NCBI RefSeq assembly: GCF_043290135.1
Contig: NC_134710.1
Span: 10,217,821-10,281,820 of the forward strand
Direction of reading: 5' to 3'
DNA length: 64,000 nucleotides
From: Rhipicephalus microplus
Taxonomy: Eukaryota; Arthropoda; Arachnida; Ixodida; Ixodidae
Shown: piece after piece, positions 1 through 8,844 of the stretch
Position numbering within the stretch: the stretch's first letter is position 1
Layout: the number at the start of each line of letters is the position of its first letter
Made by a program: the position numbers and the translations under genes
The notes under the pieces: generated by a model
Database searches by the model: none
What the model was told of the DNA's origin: nothing
Seen by the model: the letters and a program-made list of their open reading frames with translations, nothing else

Positions 1-778
1 GCAGAAGTGTATGGCTATATACCAATCAACAAGGAAGACTGTGTCAACCACGTTGAAAAGAGAATGGGCACAGCATTGCGAAACCTTGTTGCTAAGCAAA
101 AGGGGGCTGGAACTGAGAGCCTTGTTGGCCGGGGAAAACTGACTGGCGACCTGATTACCAAGCTCACTTATACTATGGCTGGGCGCTGAAGAGCAATAAA
201 GGTGACGTGAAGGCCATGCAAAGAGCTGTCATGGCAACCTATCACCATGTCACCTCTAATGACGAAGTGTCTGACCAGAGTTTGTGCCCAAAAGGCAAAG
301 ATTCTTGGTGCCGCCTTAATGCAGCCACAGCAAAAGGCGAGCCCATTACAAGGAATCGCTACAACTTGCCACCTCATGTCTGCAAGGCCCTTTTGCCCAT
401 CTATGAACGCTTGTCGGATGAGAGGCTTCTTGAACGGTGCCAGCAGGGAAAAACGCAGAACAGCAACGAGAGCCTGCATTCTGTTGTTTGGGCACATTCA
501 GCTAAAGAGAGCCATGCGTCACCGTTTTCTGTCCAAGTTGTTGTGGATGAAGCCGTGTTGAAATTCAATGCTGGAAATGAAGCAGCCTCATCAGCAATCC
601 TGAAGGAGCTGTACGTCAATCCTGGACTTTCAGCAAAAAAACGCATGGCAGGAAAAGACCGCCGCAGATTGACCGCATCTGCTCGCAAGTGTGCCTCTGC
701 GGAAAACACGCAGCGGGCATTGAAAAAACATCATTTAGGTGATGCAAAACAGAAAGACTATATGTCTGGTGCATACTG
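1..778 (+). pseudogene. Kolobok/Mutator-like transposase, C-terminal half, frameshifted
   Basis: The frame entered at the window start encodes VYGYIPINKEDCVNHVEKRM, which aligns with VYCDTPIDKEECMNHVAKRL in the intact transposase at 25245-27116. Around 168-172 one base appears to be missing: the frame then shifts and continues from about 173 to the stop at 776-778 with matching motifs (LCPKGKDSWC, LLPIYERL, CQQGKTQNSNESLHS). The homologous motifs in the intact copy are FCPAGPNSWC, IMPIYKRL and CLHGKTQNAAESLNS. The copies are clearly diverged, so this is an older member or a different subfamily. Non-functional as read because of the frameshift; the N-terminal half lies outside the window. Confidence 0.75.
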
Positions 779-1381
779 AAGAAGTTGAAATTGAAAATCA
801 TTGTAAATAAACAGCTTTTCCATGCTACTGTCTTGTCAAAATCGACTTGTTTTGTTTTTGCATGATTTCTCAGGATTCAAATTTTGCTGCAGTTGCAAAC
901 TTGTCCAAAAGATATCTCTGCCTCCAGCACAGCTAGGACTGTCATTTTTGTGGTGACATGTAGCTGTATCCTTTGTTTACACAATGGTAGGAGTGAATTT
1001 TTTTACTGAGATCTTCAAAAATTTTATTTTTATCCGAAATTGGAGCATAAAGGGGGTGTGTCTGCAACACTGAAATGCAAAGTGCAGCAAACCTTGTTAA
1101 AATTATCAAATAAAAAAAGCGCTCCTACCGTTGTGTGGGTGGCCTATGTTCATTAGTATACAGGAATATGCCAATGGTAGCTCTGCAGTAAAATTTATTG
1201 TGTCATTATACTGGCAAACAATAGGTAATTAATTTCAGGATATCTCAGAAACTAATTCGTTTATAGGAAAAGTAATTACATTTTTGAAATCAGCATCAAA
1301 AACTCAATCACACTGTGAATTTTCTTTATAAACACATGAAAATATCTGGCACTTCCTCTCAAGTACAGTGTCCCCCCTTAA
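1..1381 (+). mobile_element. Kolobok/Mutator-like DNA transposon, 3' part (copy 1)
   Basis: Right-hand part of a DNA transposon that runs off the left edge of the window. It holds the C-terminal half of a transposase (1-778) followed by about 600 bp of AT-rich non-coding sequence. It ends at 1371-1381 in a run of C then TTAA, the same terminal signature (CCCCTTAA) seen in the intact copy at 24740-27746 and in the copy ending at 59193. A TTAA terminus fits the Kolobok superfamily, which duplicates TTAA targets; the protein resembles what databases call a Mutator-like transposase domain. The superfamily call is inference from the ends plus protein similarity between copies. Confidence 0.7.
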
Positions 1382-2919
1382 CTGAAATAGATTCTGCTAG
1401 TTGTGTTGATCCTTTCAGACGCTCACCTTAGTGAAAAACTCTACCCTCGTGTGTTCGGCGAATCCTAGCCACTGTAAGACTGCAACGCTGATGTTGGTGC
1501 TTGTGATTGAGACTCCCTTCCCACCCCCTTTTGTTTTTTGTTTTTCGCAATGTTTTTTTATGTCCTTGTGCCATGCACCCCCCCCCCCCCTTCCGTTGCG
1601 GAAATCTCCCAGATTCAGAATCCTTGAACTTGGCAGGTATGGTATAGGAGGGATGCAATGAGCCTTGATTTGCAGAAGGGAAACACCATCCTTGCGCCAT
1701 ATTAAAGGTCCGTTTGTACTCGCCGTCCTGCTGTCCATGGTTTGGGGTGCAGAAAGTGTTCTGGAGGTTTCTAAGAATACAAGTTACTGTGCGGATTATG
1801 AACAAATCGCGGGCAGCGAATTTCATGCGCGCGTGGTGAGTGCGTAGATCTTCAATATGGCGGTCCCGATGCTAGCTATCCTCACGGATAATGTCATGTG
1901 CATACCCCCTATAGCACCCCCAATTCTCGCTTCAGTTGCAATTCGCTCTTTGTGCTTGTTATCTCTGCATAATTCAAGGTATGCAAGATATAGGCCACCT
2001 TTTCTACAGTAACTTTTCATGAGGACAGCAAAGCGGTGTCCGTATATTGTCATTGTATCTTATTGTCGGTGGTAGCTTGCTGCATTGTTGGTTACTTGCT
2101 ACGATGTCAGCAGCGTCGTCGCGGTTGTTGTGCGAGGCTGCTGCGAAGTTGGCAAAGTGCGTCGTAGTGCACGCTTCTGGGCGCCCCTCGAGATCACAGC
2201 AGACACGACTGTTGCGGTTAAACGATTGCGAGAGAAGATAGCTGCGAAATACTTTACAGCTTGCGCGGGCGACGAGAGGGCAGCTTGCAGACGATAGCGC
2301 AATCAACCACCGAAGATGAGTGAAGTGCAACAAAGAAGCTGTTTTCAAACAGTGTGCGTCTCGCCATGCTCTTGGAGTGAACGGACACAGCAGACGCAGT
2401 CGGTACAAACGAACATTTATTTGACTAATTTATAACGCCGATATCGTCCGCCGAATGATACATCAATTGTGGCCAACCCACTAGGACATCCTTACACACA
2501 ATTTCCATACACTCCAAAACATGACAAACACACAATAACACACCCAAGGCGGCGTCGCCAACGCTTGACTTGCCACGGGGGCCCCCCGGCGCGCAAGCCC
2601 GCGGTGCCACGTGCCGAGCCGGCCCACACTAGAGACAACCGTTCGCGGCAGCCGCGACGCCCAGAGGAGGCTAGCTCAACTCTCGCTCGCCACCAAGGCC
2701 TGCCTTCCGCCAGGGGTTGCCGCCGGCGCTGCCACTCTACCAACAGTGGTACTCAAAGTGAACACAACGCCATCTATCGCTCGGCGGTCGTCGCCTGAAA
2801 TGCGGCCTTGGGGCGAGACACATGCGCCACACAGCGCAGACAACTTTACAGGGCGGTGTCAGCACCCCACGTGTATGTGAAATGCAAAATGCTGAGCGAG
2901 GCTAAATGACCTTACTTTT
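1382..2919. other. No gene recognised; GC-rich unclassified repeat-like sequence
   Basis: Intron sequence with a 12-13 bp poly-C run near 1579-1591. Between about 2030 and 2880 it becomes GC-rich, with several short overlapping open frames on both strands but no recognisable protein, initiation context or conserved motif. The sharp compositional change suggests an inserted repeat, but no terminal repeats or target duplication were found. No host exon was recognised. Confidence 0.3.
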
Positions 2920-2934
2920 TTTTTCATTACTGCA

Positions 2935-3052
2935 TTTTTTGCCCGTTGTGAAAAAGTGTTAATAAAGTTTGCCCCGCATAACAAATGCACCCCCAACTTT
3001 GCTCCGATTTTTCGAGAAAAAAAGTGGGTTCATTATGTGAGTAAATGCGGGA
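2935..3052 (+). mobile_element. Fragment of a pogo-like element, 3' terminus
   Basis: The stretch around 2970-3050 (cacccccaactttgc, then gagtaaatgcggg) resembles the 3' end of the TA-flanked element at 32739-33637, which reads cacccccaactttgcatcc and ends gcgagtaaatacgg. It looks like a degenerate solo end of that family. No partner terminus was located. Confidence 0.4.
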
Positions 3053-3497
3053 AAGTTACTGAAACAGTAATCTGTTTATTTGGCTCCGAAATAATTGCTG
3101 AACAAGTTGTTCCAAAATGCTCAATTGCATGGCAACCTTTTTTTTTATCATTGAGTGAAATCGGGCATGCTTCTAAGATGATTGGCTCCGTGAGATTTGC
3201 AGTGAATTGAAATATTTCTAATTTTTTACAAGAGCCCCAAAATAAATACTGAGGTCCTTGAATGTAAATGCTACCCGCTTCTCCAGTGTAGTCCAGGATG
3301 TGAAGTTAGCTGCTCCAGAGTGCTCCAAGATGCAAAATTACTTGGTCCAGAGCGATGGGAATATTTGCTGCTTCATAGTGCTTCAATATGAAAATTTCAC
3401 TGCCCCGAAAATGGTTCCAAATCGAAAGGTTGATTCTACAAAAGATGAAAAAAAAAAAAAAAAAGCTGTGGCCCAACATACCGTCTTACTACAAAAG

Positions 3498-4160
3498 CTG
3501 TGTACTTGATGTTTCCGATTTTTCTGATCATTTTCCTTGTGCTCACATGACTAAATAGCGTGAAATTAAAATTTGTTTTCAAATAATACATTTTTTTCTA
3601 TGGAGGAAAGTTCAACAAGTGTTTCCGGTTGACTGCAACTATTTTACGAAGGGTGCATTTTCTGAAGGTTGCAACCATGCCAACAGCCACTGGCATTAGT
3701 TATAACGAAGTAAAAGAGGAATACTATTGCAATAGATCCAGTGTTAGGAATATAATTTTATAATGAATTTTTAGATATAATGAACACATTTTTATGTATA
3801 GTGCAACTTCGTTTTAATGAGGTTTCAGTGTATATGTAAAAAATAACTCTCAATTGTGTTTAAAGTCCTGCAAAATGTTCTCAGAGGGCTGCAGAATGAA
3901 AGGAAAAAAAAAAAAACGTTGCATAATTTTTGTTAGAGCAAAATTAAAAAATGCCATACATTGGGTTTTCAGAGCTTGGCCGGTAGTGCATATAGGTGTC
4001 TCACGAAAGTGACATTTTTTTTTTTCATATCTAAGCTTCGCTAGATGACACTAATGATGTCTTTTTGGTGAGGGGAAACTGTTTTGTGAAGAAAACTATG
4101 GTTCTAGTTAAATGCATTTGGAACACAACTTAGCCCTCATAGACGAGCTGCATGCACTTT
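3498..4160 (+). repeat. Left arm of a large diverged inverted repeat
   Basis: Read on the + strand this segment aligns with the reverse complement of 6905-7750. Anchors include gacactaatgatgtcttttt at 4052-4075 (partner near 6990-7018), cctgcaaaatgttct near 3867 (partner near 7185-7200), tagcgtgaaat near 3557 (partner near 7675) and gcaaccatgc near 3670 (partner near 7560). The arms are clearly diverged with indels. They could be two opposite copies of one repeat, or the long terminal inverted repeats of one larger element. A small Tigger-type end (attaaaacgaagttg on the minus strand, about 3805-3835) lies within this arm only. Confidence 0.6.
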
Positions 4161-4309
4161 TTTCCTCTGGATTATGTCTTGACTAAATGAGGTAACATAA
4201 AAGCAGTCAAGCTAAACATGTAATTGGTAGCCAAGCTGATCACGCATTAAAAGAATGTAAGAAAACTCAAGAGGTGACAGTGGCTAAACGTGAGTACCGC
4301 AGTGCTACC

Positions 4310-5129
4310 TTAAAGCGGCAGTGACACCAAATTTCTGAAATGCGTGTTCTTTGCTGTAAGAGTTTCCTTCAGCTCCCGGAAGCATTATACACGCACCAAG
4401 ATTAGTGTATTTTCGCTAAGTTTAATATTGCTCTACTCATGTGGACGATTTTCGGTTTCGGTTTCGCGGCGCCGAGTTGGGCAGTGACGTTGATGCATAG
4501 GTGGCTTGGCCACGTGACCACACAAGGCTGTGACGCACATCGTGCTGAGTTTTGTCTGCTCTCACATGTACGTGCCACACAAGCGCCAGCAAAACAGACG
4601 TGTTAACAGTCGCCATGGACAGCTGAAGTAGCATCTAGGCAGTGGCAAGGCAAAAGGCAGCCAGAAGGGAACAGTGTTTATATTTACAACGTATGTACAG
4701 AACATGGACGAGGAAGCCGCCTGATGCTGATATGCCGGCCTTTTATAGGCGCCGATACGCTGAAGGAGCGTGGGGCAGCCCCGCTGTTAGACGCGTGCGG
4801 CGTCTCTCGTTGAGTGTCTCTTCGAAAGCACCCAGTGTCCTCGACGAACGCACTGTTTCTCTGCACAGGACGCCGACACACTCGTCACTACAAATCTGGT
4901 GTGACGCCACGGCAACTGCCTTTGCTTCTCCTATTCTGAAACGTCTGTGTTGCTGCACAAGCAATGGGTCTAGATCATAAGAGAGGGCATTCAGCTATAC
5001 TTCTAAGTGAATTAAAATTTATTCTGCGTGTTTGTTTTGTTTGACCCTTCGTGTGGAGAGTCCTTGCATACATAGGAAACCTTCAACAGGCTCGGGATAG
5101 CTTGAAATTTGGTGACACCACCCCTTTAA
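4310..5129. mobile_element. Non-autonomous TTAA-flanked TIR element (MITE)
   Basis: The left end reads TTAA then AGCGGCAGTGACACC; the right end, reverse-complemented, reads TTAA then AGGGGTGGTGTCACC. Inverted termini of about 22 bp share GTCACCAAATTTC-type sequence, and TTAA borders both. The ~0.8 kb interior holds no transposase. TTAA target use is known for piggyBac and Kolobok; the A/G-rich start resembles the Kolobok-like ends elsewhere in this window. Small interior open frames (for example 4642-4980) have no recognisable product. Confidence 0.6.
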
Positions 5130-6318
5130 GAGCAACAGCCATGCATATTTTTCCAAACTTTGCCGTTCTGCTCGAGAGGCACTGGGATAACGATTGTGTT
5201 GGTAAACGGTGAATTTTCCCTGCTCATCGCTCTCCCGCCTGTTCTCTAGATTCGCAATGAGCAGATCGAGTGGCCCGTGCTCTACGCCTCTGTGTATAGG
5301 CCCACTCATGCTAGCGGCAAGTCTGCTGTAATGGCGATGTGCAAGAGTGGCTCAAAGTGCACGGCAAGCTTTGCCGGCGAGGCATTTGAGCCTCCAAAAA
5401 ACATAGCTGCTCTTCTGAATTCAGTTGGCGACCACATCGAATCTATCAAGTGGCCACGGTGCACTCTGTAGCTTGTAAGCTCCGAATTGATGGTTTCATT
5501 CGCTTCAGACTCCTGTCCTCAAATTTCAACAACAAAGTGTTTGAATCAATTCGGCACCATTTTTTAAAGCCACTTTCAACTAATTGATGCTGTAGGCTTA
5601 GAGAGTGCTCCCCAAATCTCTGAGGGCATAAATAAGGCATAAATAAAAAAAATACAGTTGTACTGCATAGGCACAAATATGATCACACTCGCATGGTTAT
5701 TGAAGAGGAGACAATGGTTCAGGAACCTGACAACTGTGCGATCAAACCATCAGTTGCCCTCATAAATAAAGAGCTTCATTATCTGGCAAATGGCCCATGT
5801 GTGAAATCAATCTGATATTCTGCCTCGTGCTTCGTGTGTATGAATGTTTGTTCAAATGCTACTTTCCTTCCTTTCTTTTTTCCTGGTTGTCATATATAAA
5901 TGCAATGCGGGATAACTAAACCTTCAGTTGATAGTCTGCGCTTGTTCCTGTCTTTTCCCCATCCAAGTTTTCTACCGTGTAGTATACTTAGATCATGTAT
6001 CACCAACTGGCCCAATATTCCATTTTGATTGGCTCTTCTTCTCTGCAGGATATGGAAAAAAACTCGTGATGGAATTGGTGGAGTCATGAAGCATCAAGTA
6101 TCTTTTCACAACCTACGGGAGAAAGTGGCCTTGTAATACAGACACCAAATGAACTGGTCGCTCTATTACAAAACAAGCTGAGGAATATCGAGCTTATTCT
6201 TGCCCCTACCTGTAAGATGGAGCCCTTCTGGAATAAAAAAAAAAAAAAAAGAAAGAATGGAAGCTCATCCCCGGGGTTAAAGGCGTCCATCCGTTCATGG
6301 CTTGTTTGGCAATGCAGA
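5130..6318. other. Intronic sequence, no gene recognised
   Basis: No conserved exon, transposase or RT motif was found. There is a poly-A stretch at 6236-6250. Short open frames such as 5277-5471 look like chance. Confidence 0.3.
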
Positions 6319-6334
6319 CCTGATGCAACGCAAA

Positions 6335-6576
6335 CCCTCCACAATGGTTTAGTGGCTAAGGTACTTGGCTGCTGACTCGCAGGCTGTGGGATTGAATCCC
6401 GGCTGCGGTGGCCACATTTTCAATAAAGGCGAATATGCTTGAAGCTTGTGTGTATAGATTTCGGTGCATATTAGAGGACCCAGGTACTATTCAAAATTTC
6501 TGGAGCTCTCCACTACAGCATCTCTCATGATCATATGGTGGTTTTGGGACGTTATACCTCAACAGTTATTATTATG
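6335..6576 (+). mobile_element. tRNA-derived SINE, full copy with target-site duplication
   Basis: A 16-bp direct repeat (cctgatgcaacgcaaa) occurs at 6319-6334 and 6577-6592, defining the insertion exactly. The head contains pol III box-like sequences: an A-box-like tagtggctaaggt near 6350 and a B-box-like gggattgaatccc near 6390. The tail, from about 6480, carries the shared 3' module (tctggagctctccactaca, tggttttgggacgtta) and ends in a TTATTATT-type tail. Other copies occur at 36535-36775 (minus), in part at 19655-19770, and split at 32675-33680. A tRNA-headed SINE of this kind is typical of ticks. Confidence 0.85.
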
Positions 6577-6904
6577 CCTGATGCAACGCAAAGAAAACCT
6601 GTTTTGTTCGTGGCCAGAACTGCTGCCACCAATCTTCACATAATCAACCTTTTTTAAACCCTGCCTTTGATTGCCTACGGCTTGACAATGTATGCATTCG
6701 GGCTAACAAAATCAAACCTCTTGGCGACTGCTCTTTGGAAGTTCCTTTCGGTTCCTGCCAGAGACCTTGCCTTTTATACCAGCCTTTCAATTCTGCCACA
6801 GCATGACATCATAAAAGACGCACGGATGGAATGCATTCTTGGGCATCGAAGATATAAATTCCGTTCAACTGAAGTAGATGAAATGAAAAAGGGTACAAAT
6901 GGAT

Positions 6905-7750
6905 GAGCTGCCTGTGGAATGAGGTAAACGCTGTCGTAAAGTCACAGACCATGCAAATGCATTTACTTGCAATGATTGTCTTATTTACTCACCAAAAAGA
7001 CATCATTAGTGTCATTTGGCCAAGCTCGGAAGAGAAAAAGGATGTTTTATTTTATTCTCTTAGTACAAGAGATGTCCTATAAGTACTAGCGAGTAAGCTC
7101 TGGGAACGCAGTGTGACATTTTTTAATCTTGTTGCAACAAAAATAACGAAACACGTTTTTAAATATCATTTTGCAGTCCTCCAAGAACATTTTGCAGGAT
7201 TTTGAACAAAATTGAGTTTTTTTTTATATTGCATTTTTGAATTGAGGAACACTTTTGCCATTTTGATGTTTCAAGCATAAAAACTTATTACTTAAATAAA
7301 CTAATATAGGAATACAAATGCATACATTGCTTGTTCACATCAAGGCCTATTTATACTGCAAATATAAACAACCAAACGTGTTCACAGAGGTAGCCATAGT
7401 GTCCTGAAATCAACTGATGTTTCAGAAATGCAGTGTTCTGGGGAAATTTTTAAAAATGCATTATTTCCTCAGAATTTCATAAAATGATGAGAGCTACCTC
7501 CTCTTCTATTTGAGCTAAAAAGAAATAAATTTGTAATATGTAGCATCAGTGGCTGCCAGCATGGTTGCAAGCTTCAGAAACCTTGCCCCTTCGTAAAGTG
7601 GTCACCATTAACTGGTGAAGCATGTCTCATTTTTCGGCATTGAAATTATTTTTTTACTTGAAAACAACTTGCGATTTCACGCTATTCAGTCATATGGGCA
7701 CAACATTCAAAATTATCAGAAAAATCAGAAACTTCAAGTATACAGATTTT
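6905..7750 (-). repeat. Right arm of a large diverged inverted repeat
   Basis: Reverse-complement partner of 3498-4160. The outer end lies about 170 bp upstream of the tankyrase exon at 7917. It is longer than the left arm because of indels, including an AT-rich stretch at 7250-7540. Between the arms lie a TTAA MITE and a SINE. Confidence 0.6.
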
Positions 7751-7916
7751 TTTTAATCTTTCGTTGAATCGACTAGAAGACCTTGGTAGCATCACTGTGT
7801 ATGCCACTGGCCCCTTTAGTGTTCCATGTGCCTTGATTGCACACATGTGATGTGACTTCTTTACGACAAACTTGCTGGCTTGATAGCGTAACGTTTTGTG
7901 AATGAATTTTTTGCAG

Positions 7917-7993
7917 AACCTCAGCACAGCAGTGGAGATGTGGAGTTCCAGCTGCTTGAAGCAGCAAAAGCAGGAGACCTGGATATTGTGAAG
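7917..7993 (+). CDS. Tnks: Tankyrase exon (start of ARC4)
   Basis: Acceptor TTTTTTGCAG ends at 7916. The first two bases complete a codon begun upstream, then the frame encodes PQHSSGDVEFQLLEAAKAGD and continues LDIVK to the donor GTGCAT at 7994. This matches the junction of vertebrate tankyrases ending in DVDYRLLEASKAGDLETVK. It is phase 0 at its 3' end, and the next exon (24550) begins in phase 0 with the continuation of the same ankyrin unit. Tankyrase is a PARP-family enzyme whose ankyrin repeat clusters bind RxxPDG-type peptides; this exon opens cluster 4. Earlier exons are not recognised in 1-7916. The donor is weaker than the others (GTGCAT rather than GTAAG-like). Confidence 0.9.
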
Positions 7994-8037
7994 GTGCATG
8001 TCTGTTTTCTTTTGCATATTGTACAAGTGATTTAAAA

Positions 8038-8105
8038 ATACGGTCAAATCTCGTTAACGTGAACTTCAGGGAGATTGAAAAGCTGTTCATTTTAATGCAT
8101 TTGAA
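8038..8105 (+). mobile_element. Solo Tigger/pogo-type terminus
   Basis: The sequence TACGGTCAAATCTCGTTAACG resembles the terminal inverted repeats of the TA-flanked Tigger-like elements in this window (for example CAGGCAAATCTCGTTAATTC at 22085). No matching opposite end was found, so only a fragment is called. Confidence 0.4.
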
Positions 8106-8844
8106 CAAGCAATAGAGTAGCAGTATAGTGTAATATGCGCTACAACCCTGCCACATATCACTCCTGGATGCTCTGCTTTACCGGCTGCCAACTCATGTCC
8201 TGTGATACCAATAGTATGTGTGATTTTCAGCGTGTTCCTACTTAAAGGGGGTGTTCAAATGAAAAGGTATGAAATGATGCCGTTGGTATAAATGCAAAAT
8301 TTATTAAAAGTACACACTATGTGCCCGATTGCAACAATCCCGTCAATGAATGAGCTGAAGGATTCCTTTGTTCCCAGAATGTTTTGCTCCCAGGATTCCT
8401 GAGGCGTGACGAGACCCAGTCCTTCGGAGCATTTATTTATTTATTTATTTATTTATACAAGTACCTCACGGGTTCCACGAAGGAACATTGCGTGAGGGGG
8501 GGGTACATTTTGATTTTCAAAGAGCGATGAAAATATATACATATGCAAAAGTCTGGCTGCGTAAAAATAGAAAAGAACGAAAGAAGCAGCAAACAATAAC
8601 ATTATATAATTCGGAACGATAATACGCAAGTATACAATACAAAATTGTGAAATATTTTTCTATAAAAGCCAAAAAGCACTTGGCTGCGCAAAAAAGATAC
8701 AGATGAGAGAAATAGCAAACAATAACGTTATACAATTCCAAACGATACAACATAACTATATAATACAAGAAGCGTTACAGTGTTAGAGGCGACCGCGTTA
8801 AGAATCAGAAACTAGCAGGAGTACAATAGGTAAGGCGCCCACAA

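Noticed and set aside
2469..2880. Arg/Pro-rich open frames in a GC-rich segment
   Set aside because: Several overlapping frames on both strands, no homology recognised, no splice or initiation context; composition effect.
4642..4980. 112-codon frame inside the TTAA element
   Set aside because: No recognisable domain, and equal-length frames on the opposite strand; non-autonomous element interior.
5200..5471. Possible exon after TTCTCTAG at about 5250
   Set aside because: The frame encodes no tankyrase-like or other recognisable motif and has no convincing donor.
8436..8456. (ATTT)n as an independent microsatellite
   Set aside because: It is the reverse complement of the LINE's (AAAT)n tail and marks the element's 3' end.
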